DNA from: LSUCC0057 sp042091915
Lineage (GTDB): Bacteria > Pseudomonadota > Gammaproteobacteria > Pseudomonadales > Porticoccaceae
DNA length: 6,924 nucleotides
Direction of reading: 5' to 3'
Assembly: GCA_042091915.1 (NCBI GenBank)
Contig: JBELGO010000084.1
Coordinates: 1 to 6,924 of the forward strand
In this document: piece after piece, positions 1 through 6,197 of the stretch
Numbering within the stretch: the stretch's first letter is position 1
How the letters are laid out: each line of letters begins with the position of its first letter
Program-made: the position numbers and the translations under genes
The notes under the pieces: model-generated
What the model was told of the DNA's origin: nothing
Databases searched by the model: none
The model's input: only the letters and a program-made list of their open reading frames with translations

Positions 1-1
1 C

Positions 2-694
2 TCCGCACTGTTTAGTAGTAATGGTCGTGTTGATGTGCAAGCGCAGATAGTGGCTCAGAGCTCTGCAGCTTCGATAGAAAAGGGCACTAACTGGCAAGCC
101 TCTGTGGGTGATGACGAGAGCAATGTCAGTTCAGGTGGTCTTTCAGCTGCTAGTGTTTTGACGGGGCTGGGCGCAGCGAGCGGCGGCGGGGCCGGCAGTC
201 GCTCTACAAACATTATTGGCGATCAGCAGGCAGATCCACTGGAGATCCAAACCACTGTAACTTTTGCCGAACATCCAGAGTCAGAAAAGAACAGTGGTGT
301 GGCTGCTCGGCAGTTAGCTACTGATGCGTCAGAAATAGAGCCCAGTATTGTTTCTACAGCAGTTGGTGGGCAGGTGGATAGCTCACAATCCCCTAATGGG
401 GCTATGTTGAGGGGTTCATCACTCGATTTTGATGATGCGATTAAAATCGAAATGATCTCTACCCAGGTCGCTTCAATAGACCCGGTTATTACCATCTGTC
501 CGACTTCAATTGAGGTTCCGGAAGAGGGGGGCTGGGCTATTACTACCTGCATTATCAGCCAGGCACCTACGATCTGCCCCACTTACCTCGCGCCGCTAGG
601 TGAGCTTATTGAGGTGCCCGCTATGCGTCCGTCCGGTGTGCCAGAGTGTGGTTTGACTCTTTGTGTGTTGCCAGAGTTTTACAGCACAGTTTAG
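2..694 (+). CDS. Unrecognised Ser/Ala/Gly-rich protein, C-terminal part (5' end outside window)
   Basis: The frame is open from the left edge (reading SALFSSNGRVDVQAQ...) to TAG at 692-694, so this is most likely the last 230 residues of a longer protein. A GTG at 35 could be read as a start, but it has no clear ribosome binding site and the frame continues upstream. The sequence is rich in Ser, Ala, Gly, Thr and Val, with a Gly/Ala/Ser stretch near 145-205, which suggests a low-complexity or surface-exposed region; I see no membrane segment. The last 70 residues differ: they contain five Cys and a repeated motif, TICPTSIEVP at 491-520 and TICPT at 569-583 followed by IEVP at 608-619. I do not recognise the family. 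A secreted or adhesin-like protein whose tail is held by disulfides is one guess. In several gammaproteobacteria mutS lies in this position upstream of cinA/pncC, and this is not mutS. Confidence 0.6.
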   Translation, partial: SALFSSNGRVDVQAQIVAQSSAASIEKGTNWQASVGDDESNVSSGGLSAASVLTGLGAASGGGAGSRSTNIIGDQQADPLEIQTTVTFAEHPESEKNSGVAARQLATDASEIEPSIVSTAVGGQVDSSQSPNGAMLRGSSLDFDDAIKIEMISTQVASIDPVITICPTSIEVPEEGGWAITTCIISQAPTICPTYLAPLGELIEVPAMRPSGVPECGLTLCVLPEFYSTV

Positions 695-725
695 TAATGC
701 GCTGGCAATTACTATAGGTGTGGGG

Positions 726-754
726 TTGAGCTAAGTCATTACCAAAGCGACAAT
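726..754 (+). promoter_or_regulatory. Possible sigma70 promoter for pncC
   Basis: TTGAGC at 726-731 and GACAAT at 749-754 are separated by 17 bases, and each matches four of six consensus positions. The pair lies about 30 bases upstream of the pncC start, in the 90-base gap after the left-edge gene. No terminator hairpin with a T-run is visible in that gap, so read-through from the upstream gene is equally possible. Confidence 0.25.
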
Positions 755-784
755 ACAGCCAAGCACATAAACGGTAAGAGTCAT

Positions 785-1267
785 ATGGCAATCACTTCCG
801 CAAGCGTCACTTTGTTGGCACATGGTTTACAGAGCATGGGTGTCAAGCTAGCTGTAGCTGAGTCTTGTACCGGCGGCGCTATTGCTGCGGCTTGCACGTC
901 ACTGGCCGGTAGTTCTGCTTGGTTTGAAGGGGGTGTGGTCAGCTACTCCAACGCGGCAAAAACCTCTTTTTTGGGCGTGCCGGAGGCGGTATTGTCAGAG
1001 TTTGGTGCCGTCAGCCGAGAAGTCGTTGAAGCGATGGCCACTGGCGCCGCCAATCGATTTGGCTGTCATGCCACAATAGCCACCAGTGGCGTTGCAGGCC
1101 CTGGGGGCGGCAGTGTTGATAAACCCGTCGGGACTGTCTGGATAGCGACCTTTTTGGGTGGTGAAGTGATTGCCAAGTGTTACCAATTTTCTGGTGACAG
1201 AGCGACTATTCAAGCATCAACGGTAGAAAAATCTCTAAAAACCCTATTGCAACGCTTAACTGATTAG
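785..1267 (+). CDS. pncC: Nicotinamide-nucleotide amidohydrolase PncC (CinA C-terminal domain, stand-alone)
   Basis: This is a 160-residue protein made only of the CinA C-terminal domain. In the known family it deamidates nicotinamide mononucleotide to nicotinic acid mononucleotide and ammonia, salvaging the NMN released for example by NAD-dependent DNA ligase; it is cytosolic. Diagnostic blocks are all present: AESCTGG at residues 25-31 with the nucleophilic Ser27, YSNAAK at 54-59 with the conserved Lys59, ATSGVAGPGGG at 99-109, KPVGTVW at 113-119 and SGDR at 136-139. The length is normal for the single-domain form; the N-terminal MoCF-like domain of full CinA is absent. The ATG at 785 is preceded by a weak GGTAAGAG site. 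It lies 93 bases upstream of recA on the same strand, the cinA/pncC-recA order widespread in bacteria; the recA promoter lies between them. The historical name 'competence-damage' protein does not imply a competence role here. Confidence 0.95.
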   Translation: MAITSASVTLLAHGLQSMGVKLAVAESCTGGAIAAACTSLAGSSAWFEGGVVSYSNAAKTSFLGVPEAVLSEFGAVSREVVEAMATGAANRFGCHATIATSGVAGPGGGSVDKPVGTVWIATFLGGEVIAKCYQFSGDRATIQASTVEKSLKTLLQRLTD

Positions 1268-1294
1268 ACTACTGTACACCTATACAGTTATACG
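1265..1294 (+). promoter_or_regulatory. recA promoter with the LexA operator in its spacer
   Basis: TAGACT (1265-1270, four of six to TTGACA) and TATACG (1289-1294, four of six to TATAAT) are 18 bases apart, and the LexA box fills the spacer. This is the E. coli recA arrangement, in which LexA lies between -35 and -10 and blocks RNA polymerase. A second possible pair, TTGCAA 1247-1252 and TACTGT 1270-1275 with 17-base spacing, would put the operator over the -10. I prefer the first because it matches the known recA architecture. Confidence 0.55.
1272..1287 (+). promoter_or_regulatory. LexA (SOS) box upstream of recA
   Basis: CTGTACACCTATACAG is a perfect CTGT-N8-ACAG match to the gammaproteobacterial LexA consensus, and the symmetry extends one base each side (ACTG...CAGT, 1271-1288). 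It starts five bases after the pncC stop codon and lies 73 bases before the recA ATG. Under the known SOS circuit LexA represses here, and RecA filaments on single-stranded DNA trigger LexA self-cleavage, inducing recA. I found no second box of this quality elsewhere in the window. Confidence 0.92.
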
Positions 1295-1360
1295 GTGTGA
1301 GAGCGTGTAATTTTTGCCCGCAAGATTAAACCTACGTCAAGCGCAAGTTGAGGAAACAAT

Positions 1361-2392
1361 ATGGACGCCAACAAAGAGAAAGCATTGCAAGCAGCCCTTG
1401 GGCAGATCGAACGACAATTCGGCAAGGGTACGGTCATGCGCATGGGCGATTCGCCGCGCCTAGCCATCCCCGCTATCTCTACGGGTTCTATTGGTTTAGA
1501 TATCGCGCTAGGTATTGGCGGCTTGCCAAAAGGCCGTGTGGTAGAAATTTACGGGCCGGAGTCCTCGGGTAAAACCACGTTAACCCTGCAGGTAATTGCC
1601 GAGGCGCAAAAAGCCGGTGGTACCTGTGCTTTTATCGATGCGGAGCACGCTCTCGACCCAGTCTATGCCGAAAAGCTCGGTGTCAATGTGGACGACTTAA
1701 TCGTCTCCCAGCCAGATACCGGTGAACAAGCACTCGAGGTGACCGATATGTTGGTGCGCTCTGGCGCTTGTGACGTATTGGTGGTCGACTCGGTGGCAGC
1801 CTTGACGCCGCGTGCAGAAATTGAAGGTGAAATGGGTGACACCCACGTCGGTTTGCAAGCGCGTTTGATGTCGCAGGCACTGCGCAAGCTAACCGGTAAC
1901 ATCAAAACCTCTAATTGCTTGGTGATCTTTATCAACCAAATCCGCATGAAAATTGGTGTCATGTTTGGTAACCCTGAGACCACCACGGGGGGGAATGCGC
2001 TTAAATTCTATTCATCAGTGCGTTTAGATATCCGTCGTATTGGTGCGGTAAAAGACGGAGATGAGGTGGTCGGCAACGAAACTCGCGTTAAAGTTGTTAA
2101 AAACAAAGTGGCGCCACCCTTTAAGCAGACAGAGTTTCAGATTCTCTATGGACAGGGCATCAACCGCTATGGCGAGTTGATCGATCTTGGTGTCAAACAC
2201 GGTATGGTTGATAAATCGGGTGCTTGGTACGCCTATGGCGGCAATAAAATTGGCCAAGGTAAATCAAATGCCTGTAACTACCTGCGCGAAAATCCTGAAA
2301 TTACCGCAGAGCTAGAGGCTAAAATCCGCGCTAAAGAATTGGGTTCAGATCTTCCCGAAGTGGAAGCTACAACCGCTGCACAAGCCGAGTAA
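1361..2392 (+). CDS. recA: Recombinase RecA
   Basis: This is a 343-residue, full-length RecA with no intein or frameshift. It forms an ATP-dependent filament on single-stranded DNA, carries out homologous pairing and strand exchange, and acts as co-protease for LexA. The N-terminal helix (residues 1-30) is followed by Walker A GPESSGKTT at 65-73 (Lys71), the conserved catalytic Glu at position 95 in FIDAEHALDP, Walker B DVLVVDSVAAL at 138-148, and the L2 region with NQIRMKIGVMFGNPETTTGG. The core is nearly the same as in E. coli; the C-terminal tail (DLPEVEATTAAQAE) is shorter and less acidic than the E. coli tail, which is known to moderate activity. The start at 1361 is supported by TGAGGA at 1349-1354, six bases upstream, and by the ENKxKAL-like N-terminus. 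Regulation is by the LexA box. The stop codon is one base from the stop of the convergent thioesterase gene. A run of seven G (1987-1993) lies in the L2-coding region. Confidence 0.99.
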   Translation: MDANKEKALQAALGQIERQFGKGTVMRMGDSPRLAIPAISTGSIGLDIALGIGGLPKGRVVEIYGPESSGKTTLTLQVIAEAQKAGGTCAFIDAEHALDPVYAEKLGVNVDDLIVSQPDTGEQALEVTDMLVRSGACDVLVVDSVAALTPRAEIEGEMGDTHVGLQARLMSQALRKLTGNIKTSNCLVIFINQIRMKIGVMFGNPETTTGGNALKFYSSVRLDIRRIGAVKDGDEVVGNETRVKVVKNKVAPPFKQTEFQILYGQGINRYGELIDLGVKHGMVDKSGAWYAYGGNKIGQGKSNACNYLRENPEITAELEAKIRAKELGSDLPEVEATTAAQAE

Positions 2393-2393
2393 T

Positions 2394-2843
2394 TCACAGC
2401 CCCTCAACCACTGCGTTGCCGTAGCCCTCTTTGAAAAGAGAGGGCATGCGGGCAGGTTTTCCGTTTGCAAGGTTAATGCAGACAAACTGCATTTTTGCAC
2501 GGCACAAGAGAGCCCCAGAGTGGGAATTAAACACCTGAAATTGCCGTTCCAAGCTCAGTCGTTGATCGCACTGAGTGATCCAAGTCGCCACGCAGACTGG
2601 CTCGCTTAAATAGCTTGCTTGCAAGTAATCATAACTGGCGTGGCGAATGGCCATGGCGCGCTGCAAGTTTTGATAGTCCTGTAGGTTTATTCCCAGTGAA
2701 TTACTGTGTGCCCACGCGGTATCCTGGCACCAGCCTACGTAAATTTGGTTGTTGGTATGCCCCAAACCGTCTATGTGGCTGGCTGTTACTGTGAAATGCT
2801 TCAGGTAGGGGTTTTTGTAGTCAAAACCTAAAGTAGTCGCCAT
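2394..2843 (-). CDS. Hotdog-fold acyl-CoA thioesterase, 4HBT/YbgC-FcbC type
   Basis: This 149-residue protein probably hydrolyses acyl-CoA thioesters in the cytosol as a hotdog-fold oligomer; its substrate cannot be read from the sequence. The N-terminal block VTASHIDGLGHTNNQIYVGW (residues 19-38) matches the family pattern D-x-D-x-x-G-H-x-N-N-x-x-Y. The second Asp, the catalytic one in 4-hydroxybenzoyl-CoA thioesterase, is kept as Asp25, while the first Asp of the pattern is His23. HTNN and the long helix that follows are typical, and the length is normal. The start is supported by AAGGG (2850-2854 on the complement) six bases upstream. It is convergent with recA (one-base gap) and divergent from recX (94-base gap), so it splits the usual recA-recX pair. 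No functional link to recombination is implied by the fold. A YbgC-like Tol-Pal-associated role is not supported, since no tol genes are nearby. Confidence 0.85.
   Translation of the reverse strand: MATTLGFDYKNPYLKHFTVTASHIDGLGHTNNQIYVGWCQDTAWAHSNSLGINLQDYQNLQRAMAIRHASYDYLQASYLSEPVCVATWITQCDQRLSLERQFQVFNSHSGALLCRAKMQFVCINLANGKPARMPSLFKEGYGNAVVEGL
2424..2445. other. Hairpin 32 bases past the recA stop, inside the thioesterase gene
   Basis: GCCCTCT (2424-2430) and AGAGGGC (2439-2445) form a perfect 7-bp stem with an 8-base loop. It lies 32 bases after the recA stop codon and within the 3' coding end of the convergent gene. Neither strand has a T-run after it, so it is not a standard intrinsic terminator. 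It could protect the recA mRNA 3' end, or it could be chance. Confidence 0.3.
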
Positions 2844-2924
2844 CCTATTCCCTTATCATCGTTAACTTGTAGCATAGCGGTTCGTCCATTAGCCATCTAG
2901 GGCTCTACTATCCGCTGAATAAAC

Positions 2925-2930
2925 AGGAGG
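2925..2930 (+). promoter_or_regulatory. Strong ribosome binding site fixing the recX GTG start
   Basis: AGGAGG lies seven bases before GTG at 2938. It is the best Shine-Dalgarno match in the window and decides the start, because no in-frame ATG occurs before the conserved RecX N-terminal helix. The strength suggests that translation of recX depends on its own site and not on coupling to recA. Confidence 0.8.
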
Positions 2931-2937
2931 AGCAAAA

Positions 2938-3408
2938 GTGTTTGCCCGCAGCGATCAGCCTATTACACCTTCTAGAATACGGGCCTATGCTATGGAGTTA
3001 TTGGCGCGCCGTGAATACGCCGCGCAAGAGCTGCAAAAAAAACTCTTCACTAAATTTGAGGGCAGTGCGCTGATAGAGGCTGTGTTAGCAGAGTTGCAGG
3101 CCGACAACTTGCAGTGTGATCAGCGTTTTGCCGAGTCCTTTGTGCGCTCACGCATTAATCGCGGCCATGGGCCTATGCGTATCAGCAGGGAGATTGGCCA
3201 GCGCGGTATTAATACAGAACTACTCCAGCAAGCCTACGAGCAGTGTCAGCCAGATTGGTTTGAGTTGGCCCGCGAGCTGCGTGTGCGGCGCTTTCCAATC
3301 ATTGGCGAGGACAATAAGTTGCGGGCTAAAGTGCAGCGATTTTTAAGTTATCGAGGTTTTGGTTATGACCACATTCGCTTTGCCATGCAGCAGAGTGAAA
3401 GCGAATAA
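2938..3408 (+). CDS. recX: RecA regulatory protein RecX
   Basis: This 156-residue, mostly helical protein fits the RecX family, which binds the RecA filament groove and limits or reshapes RecA filament extension and ATPase activity. The three-helix repeat signatures are visible. The first repeat has AYAMELLARREYAAQELQKK at residues 16-35. The second has DQRFAESFVRSRINRGHGP at about 61-79, followed by ISREIGQRGI. The third has LRAKVQRFLSYRGFGYDHI near 128-146, including the conserved RGF turn. The length is typical of the family (about 150-165). It starts at GTG with an AGGAGG site. In E. coli recX is read through from recA on the same transcript; here the opposite-strand thioesterase intervenes and I see no LexA box directly upstream, so it either has its own promoter or depends on recA read-through across 545 bases. 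The stop is six bases from the end of the convergent hydrolase gene. Confidence 0.95.
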   Translation: MFARSDQPITPSRIRAYAMELLARREYAAQELQKKLFTKFEGSALIEAVLAELQADNLQCDQRFAESFVRSRINRGHGPMRISREIGQRGINTELLQQAYEQCQPDWFELARELRVRRFPIIGEDNKLRAKVQRFLSYRGFGYDHIRFAMQQSESE

Positions 3409-3414
3409 CACCGT

Positions 3415-4395
3415 TTAAGCTAAAGCTTGCTTGAAGAGTGTGATCATACGTTGTTCTATCCAGGTCTCTCCGCGCCAGTTGGCGATAAACCCACAGTGGC
3501 CTCCGTAGTGGTGACGTTCGATAGTCAGCTGATTCGAGCCCTCGATAGCCGCCAAGTCGGAAATTGGTATGACGGGGTCGTCTTCGGTTGCAATCAAATG
3601 TGCTGGCACAGCAAGTGTTGCCAACCTTTTGCCGGTGATGCAGTAGGCCGCAAAATAATCATCTACACAGTCAAAGCGCGTAAAACGCGGGATGAAGTAG
3701 GCGTTTAGGTCGTCGAGCGAGCTCGCTGTTGCCAAAACATCGGCGTAATCTAACTCTGGCCAGTGGTGTAATTTTTTCGCTAAAGATTTACGCCACTTGC
3801 GATAAAAATACTCTCTGTAGATAACACTGCCAGAACTTATTGCACGCATAGAATTGGCCGGGTCGGTCGGAGGGCAGACGGCAATAGCGTGTTTCAGCCC
3901 AAGCTGCGGGCCAAAGTCAGCGGCGATGCGCAGAGTAAAATTACCCCCCATGGAATAACCGGCAATCACCGGTTTGGAGTAGTGATGTGTGCTTAAAAAA
4001 TCGCCAATCGCCGCAGCGACTTCATCGTGACGCTCGGTATTAAAAAGCTCTGCATTGAGATGATGGCTGTCGCCATGATCACGAAAATTAACTCGCAATA
4101 CGTCGAAGCCAGCCGCCAAAAAAGAGGAGGCGGTGGTGACTGAATAAGAGGATTGGCTGGAACCTTCCCAGCCGTGCAGGAGGATAACCAGCTCGGCTGC
4201 AGGACGGTTATGATCACCCGAGGTGCAGTCCCAATCGGCCAATAGGCGTACGCCATTTTGGGCATCAAGCGTCAGACGTTGGCTATTCATCCTCGCCGCT
4301 ACTTTTTTGGCGCGCAATTCACGCGGCCCTTTGCTATTAAAAATACTTTGTATGTGCGGGTGACGCAGTGTTAAAGGTGGTTTGAACTGACTCAT
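3415..4395 (-). CDS. YheT-family alpha/beta-fold hydrolase
   Basis: This 326-residue protein belongs to the YheT/COG0429 group of serine hydrolases, mostly of unknown substrate (probably esterases), without a signal peptide. The N-terminal PPLTLRHPHIQSIF (residues 6-19) resembles the family signature for this group and supports the start at 4395, even though its ribosome binding site is weak. The fold landmarks follow: LLHGWEGS at 72-79 (oxyanion region), VNFRDHGDS at 102-110, nucleophile elbow GYSMGGN at 146-152 with Ser148, acidic residue in EDDPVIP at 271-277 (Asp272 or Asp273), and the catalytic His300 in GGHCGF. All triad positions are intact, so it should be active. It is convergent with recX (six-base gap) and divergent from the gene at 4574. 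Nothing in its surroundings points to a substrate. Confidence 0.9.
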   Translation of the reverse strand: MSQFKPPLTLRHPHIQSIFNSKGPRELRAKKVAARMNSQRLTLDAQNGVRLLADWDCTSGDHNRPAAELVILLHGWEGSSQSSYSVTTASSFLAAGFDVLRVNFRDHGDSHHLNAELFNTERHDEVAAAIGDFLSTHHYSKPVIAGYSMGGNFTLRIAADFGPQLGLKHAIAVCPPTDPANSMRAISSGSVIYREYFYRKWRKSLAKKLHHWPELDYADVLATASSLDDLNAYFIPRFTRFDCVDDYFAAYCITGKRLATLAVPAHLIATEDDPVIPISDLAAIEGSNQLTIERHHYGGHCGFIANWRGETWIEQRMITLFKQALA

Positions 4396-4573
4396 GGCGA
4401 TCTACAGTCTGAAAAGAGGGGTGGCTTGTTTACTCGTTTACGATAGCACTGTGGTCTATCTTTGTCTGCAAGGCTCTGGCCGCAAGCCAGCCATTTGGTT
4501 AGTCTATACGCATTGTGTGCGCCTGATGCTCAAGGCTAGATTGGCGCGTGGGTAATTTAAAACGGAGTAACTC

Positions 4574-5023
4574 ATGTCACCAGGCAAGCTAAATTTGTTG
4601 GTGCTTTCTCGGCGTTGCGCTTTAGTGTGGCTGACACTATTTTCACTTTCGGTTGGCGCACAAGCCGTGGCCAACAGTGAAGCACCGCTGTCAATGGCCG
4701 ACAGGCTGGCTCGGTTAGATAAGCTCGATCCCCGTCAATGGGGTATACACAATGGCTGCATACTGCTTTCGCGAGTGCGACAGATAAACTTTACCGATGA
4801 TCAAACGGCACTGCTTAAATTGTCAGGGTCTAAACAAGCAATGTTGCGTCTACAGCGTGAGTGCCCTGGTATTGCCAAGCAGGGTTTTGCTCTGATTAAC
4901 CGCAGTGGCCGGCTCTGTGAGCGTTTCGACTCGGTTGCAGTGGTGGGCGGGAGTTTTAGCTCAACAGGTCTCTCTGCGCGCTGCTCAATTGAGTCAATTT
5001 CACCTCACCCAGGGCTTCAGTGA
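4574..5023 (+). CDS. Secreted DUF6491-like protein
   Basis: This is a 149-residue protein with an N-terminal signal peptide: basic SRR at 12-14, hydrophobic core at about 16-28, and likely cleavage after AQA or AVA near residue 31-33. The mature part resembles the DUF6491 family of small exported proteobacterial proteins with no known function. Features consistent with that are Cys62 followed by SRVRQINFTDDQTALL (66-81), LRLQRECPG (91-99), GRLCERFDS (112-120) and a final Cys137. The four Cys of the mature region could form two disulfides in the periplasm. The start has GGAG (4564-4567) six bases upstream. The M23 gene starts one base after its stop (TGAAATG), so the two are probably co-transcribed and translationally linked, which suggests an envelope role. 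The DUF assignment is from memory of the pattern and is not verified. Confidence 0.75.
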   Translation: MSPGKLNLLVLSRRCALVWLTLFSLSVGAQAVANSEAPLSMADRLARLDKLDPRQWGIHNGCILLSRVRQINFTDDQTALLKLSGSKQAMLRLQRECPGIAKQGFALINRSGRLCERFDSVAVVGGSFSSTGLSARCSIESISPHPGLQ

Positions 5024-5024
5024 A

Positions 5025-5882
5025 ATGACTTTTCAATGGTTACGAATTTGTTTTACACGCAGCCTAGTGGGTTTCGCGCTTTTTATCTGTTGCCAGGTCA
5101 ACAGTATTGCCCAGCCATTGTTGAACTGGCAGGGTGAATGGCTGCCTGGGGCACTGCTGGTTGCCAAGCTACCAGATAATACCAGCTTATTTTATGCCGG
5201 ACAGCCACTAGAGAGAGATCAATACGGCCGTGTTTTGTTAGGTATAAGCCGAGATGCACAAGGTAGTGTGGCATTGGAGATGGTCGATAATATTACTCAG
5301 CAGCGCTGGCCGCTGAGCTATAAATTGGCTGCCCGCGAATACCCGACTCAACGCCTGGAAGGGGTGCCTCAAGCAACAGTTGTGCCGCCTGCAGAGCAGC
5401 TGGCTAGAATCCGCCGCGAAGCAGCGCTAGTTTCAGCGTCAAGATCCAGCTCGCTTGAGCAGCCGCTCTACTCAACGGGTTTTGTCGCCCCTGCCAATGG
5501 CCCTATAACCGGAGTCTATGGCAGTCAGCGCTTTTACAACGGCGTGGCTGGGCGCCCGCATTATGGTGTCGATTATGCAGCCCCTCTTGGAGCGCCCGTG
5601 CGTGCCCCTGCGGCAGGTAAAGTCGTGTTGGCAGAGCCCGACCTATTTTACTCAGGCGGCACCGTTATTGTTGATCATGGCTATCAGCTTTTTTCGAGCT
5701 TTTTACACATGAGTGCGGTTGCGGTTGAGGTAGGTCAAGTACTGCAGCAAGGGGAGTTGATCGGTGCAGTCGGGGCTACAGGCCGTGCTACCGGCCCACA
5801 TTTAGACTGGCGTATGAATTGGGGCCGTGTGCGTGTGGATCCACAGTTAGTTTTGATAGCGCTGCCCGATCAGGTCGATTAA
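5025..5882 (+). CDS. Periplasmic M23 (LytM-type) peptidase-family protein with HxD in place of HxH
   Basis: From the ATG at 5025 this is a 285-residue exported protein. Its signal peptide has a basic start, a hydrophobic stretch at 14-23 and a likely cleavage after SIA at 27-29. The frame is open further upstream (from 4905), but only the 5025 start places the signal peptide at the N-terminus. Residues 30-150 form an N-terminal region typical of periplasmic M23 proteins (YPTQRLEGVP, then a charged helix). The M23 domain spans about 153-280: GxxHYGVDYAAP with His179 and Asp183, FLHMS with His228, and GPHLDW with His259. M23 enzymes cut peptidoglycan cross-links or serve as amidase activators. 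The usual HxH motif reads HLD here, so the residue at the third zinc-ligand position is Asp261. An Asp can still bind zinc, so it may be active with an altered site or be a non-catalytic activator. It starts one base after the DUF6491-like gene. Confidence 0.88.
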   Translation: MTFQWLRICFTRSLVGFALFICCQVNSIAQPLLNWQGEWLPGALLVAKLPDNTSLFYAGQPLERDQYGRVLLGISRDAQGSVALEMVDNITQQRWPLSYKLAAREYPTQRLEGVPQATVVPPAEQLARIRREAALVSASRSSSLEQPLYSTGFVAPANGPITGVYGSQRFYNGVAGRPHYGVDYAAPLGAPVRAPAAGKVVLAEPDLFYSGGTVIVDHGYQLFSSFLHMSAVAVEVGQVLQQGELIGAVGATGRATGPHLDWRMNWGRVRVDPQLVLIALPDQVD

Positions 5883-5984
5883 CCGCTAATATCGGCCTAA
5901 TTCATGGCGATAGAACGCTTTTTTGCGTAAACTTCGCGCCGTTGTTTAAAAAGATATGCGCTATTAAACGCCTGGGAGTTTGCC

Positions 5985-6197
5985 GTGGATAAAAAGTTAC
6001 TGAGTATATTAGTCTGCCCGGTTAGCAAGGCACCATTGGAGTACCTCGCCGATCAACAAGAGCTGGTGTGCCGCGCCAGTGGCCTTGCCTATCCGGTGCG
6101 CGATGGGATACCGGTTATGCTGGAGAGTGAGGCGCGCCAACTCAGTGCCGACGAGAAGCTGCACAGTAATCCGGGCAGTGGGATGGGCCACCGATGA
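5985..6197 (+). CDS. Trm112-like short zinc-ribbon-type protein (YcaR/UPF0434 group)
   Basis: This is a 70-residue protein of the Trm112p-like family (E. coli YcaR type, about 60 residues). The characteristic blocks are LLSILVCPVSKAPLEY at residues 5-20, ELVCRASGLAYPVRDGIPVM at 26-45 and ESEARQL at 47-53. Eukaryotic Trm112 activates methyltransferases; the bacterial proteins have no settled function. Only Cys11 and Cys29 remain of the zinc-ribbon Cys: the CPxC position reads CPVS. Zinc binding is therefore doubtful, as in many bacterial members. It has an extra C-terminal tail after residue 56. The GTG start at 5985 is supported by GGGAG (5974-5978), six bases upstream. It overlaps the HIT gene by ATGA, indicating coupled translation. 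In many proteobacteria this gene lies between lpxK and kdsB; here neither is present. Confidence 0.88.
   Translation: MDKKLLSILVCPVSKAPLEYLADQQELVCRASGLAYPVRDGIPVMLESEARQLSADEKLHSNPGSGMGHR

Noticed and set aside
223..582. Minus-strand open frame of 119 codons opposite the left-edge gene
   Set aside because: I considered it because the + strand gene is unrecognised. The + frame stays open over the whole 690 bases to the edge and shows an internal protein repeat, while this one is shorter and has no supporting start signal or motif.
1663..1986. Open frame on the minus strand inside recA (about 107 codons)
   Set aside because: It lies wholly inside recA, which is unmistakable, and its product has no recognisable motif. 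It is a by-product of recA codon use; the same applies to the open frames at 1683-1880 and 2024-2257.
2844..2937. Search for a LexA box controlling recX or the thioesterase
   Set aside because: No CTGT-N8-ACAG is present. The CTG...ACAG near 2914-2927 has the wrong spacing. No convincing -35/-10 pair was found either.
3427..3708. Plus-strand open frame of 93 codons after recX
   Set aside because: It lies within the C-terminal part of the hydrolase on the other strand, including its catalytic His region, and encodes nothing recognisable.
4471..4491. Small inverted repeat CTGGC-CGCAA-GCCAG upstream of the DUF6491-like gene
   Set aside because: A 5-bp stem is within chance expectation for the region, there is no T-run, and no operator of known type matches.
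4905..5024. Upstream extension of the M23 gene to an ATG at 4905
   Set aside because: It would overlap the preceding gene by about 119 bases and bury the signal peptide at residue 41 onward. ATG at 5025 gives a proper signal peptide.
5916..5927. CGC-TTTTTT-GCG between the M23 and Trm112-like genes, considered as a terminator
   Set aside because: The stem is only three base pairs and the T-run forms the loop instead of following the stem, so it cannot act as an intrinsic terminator.
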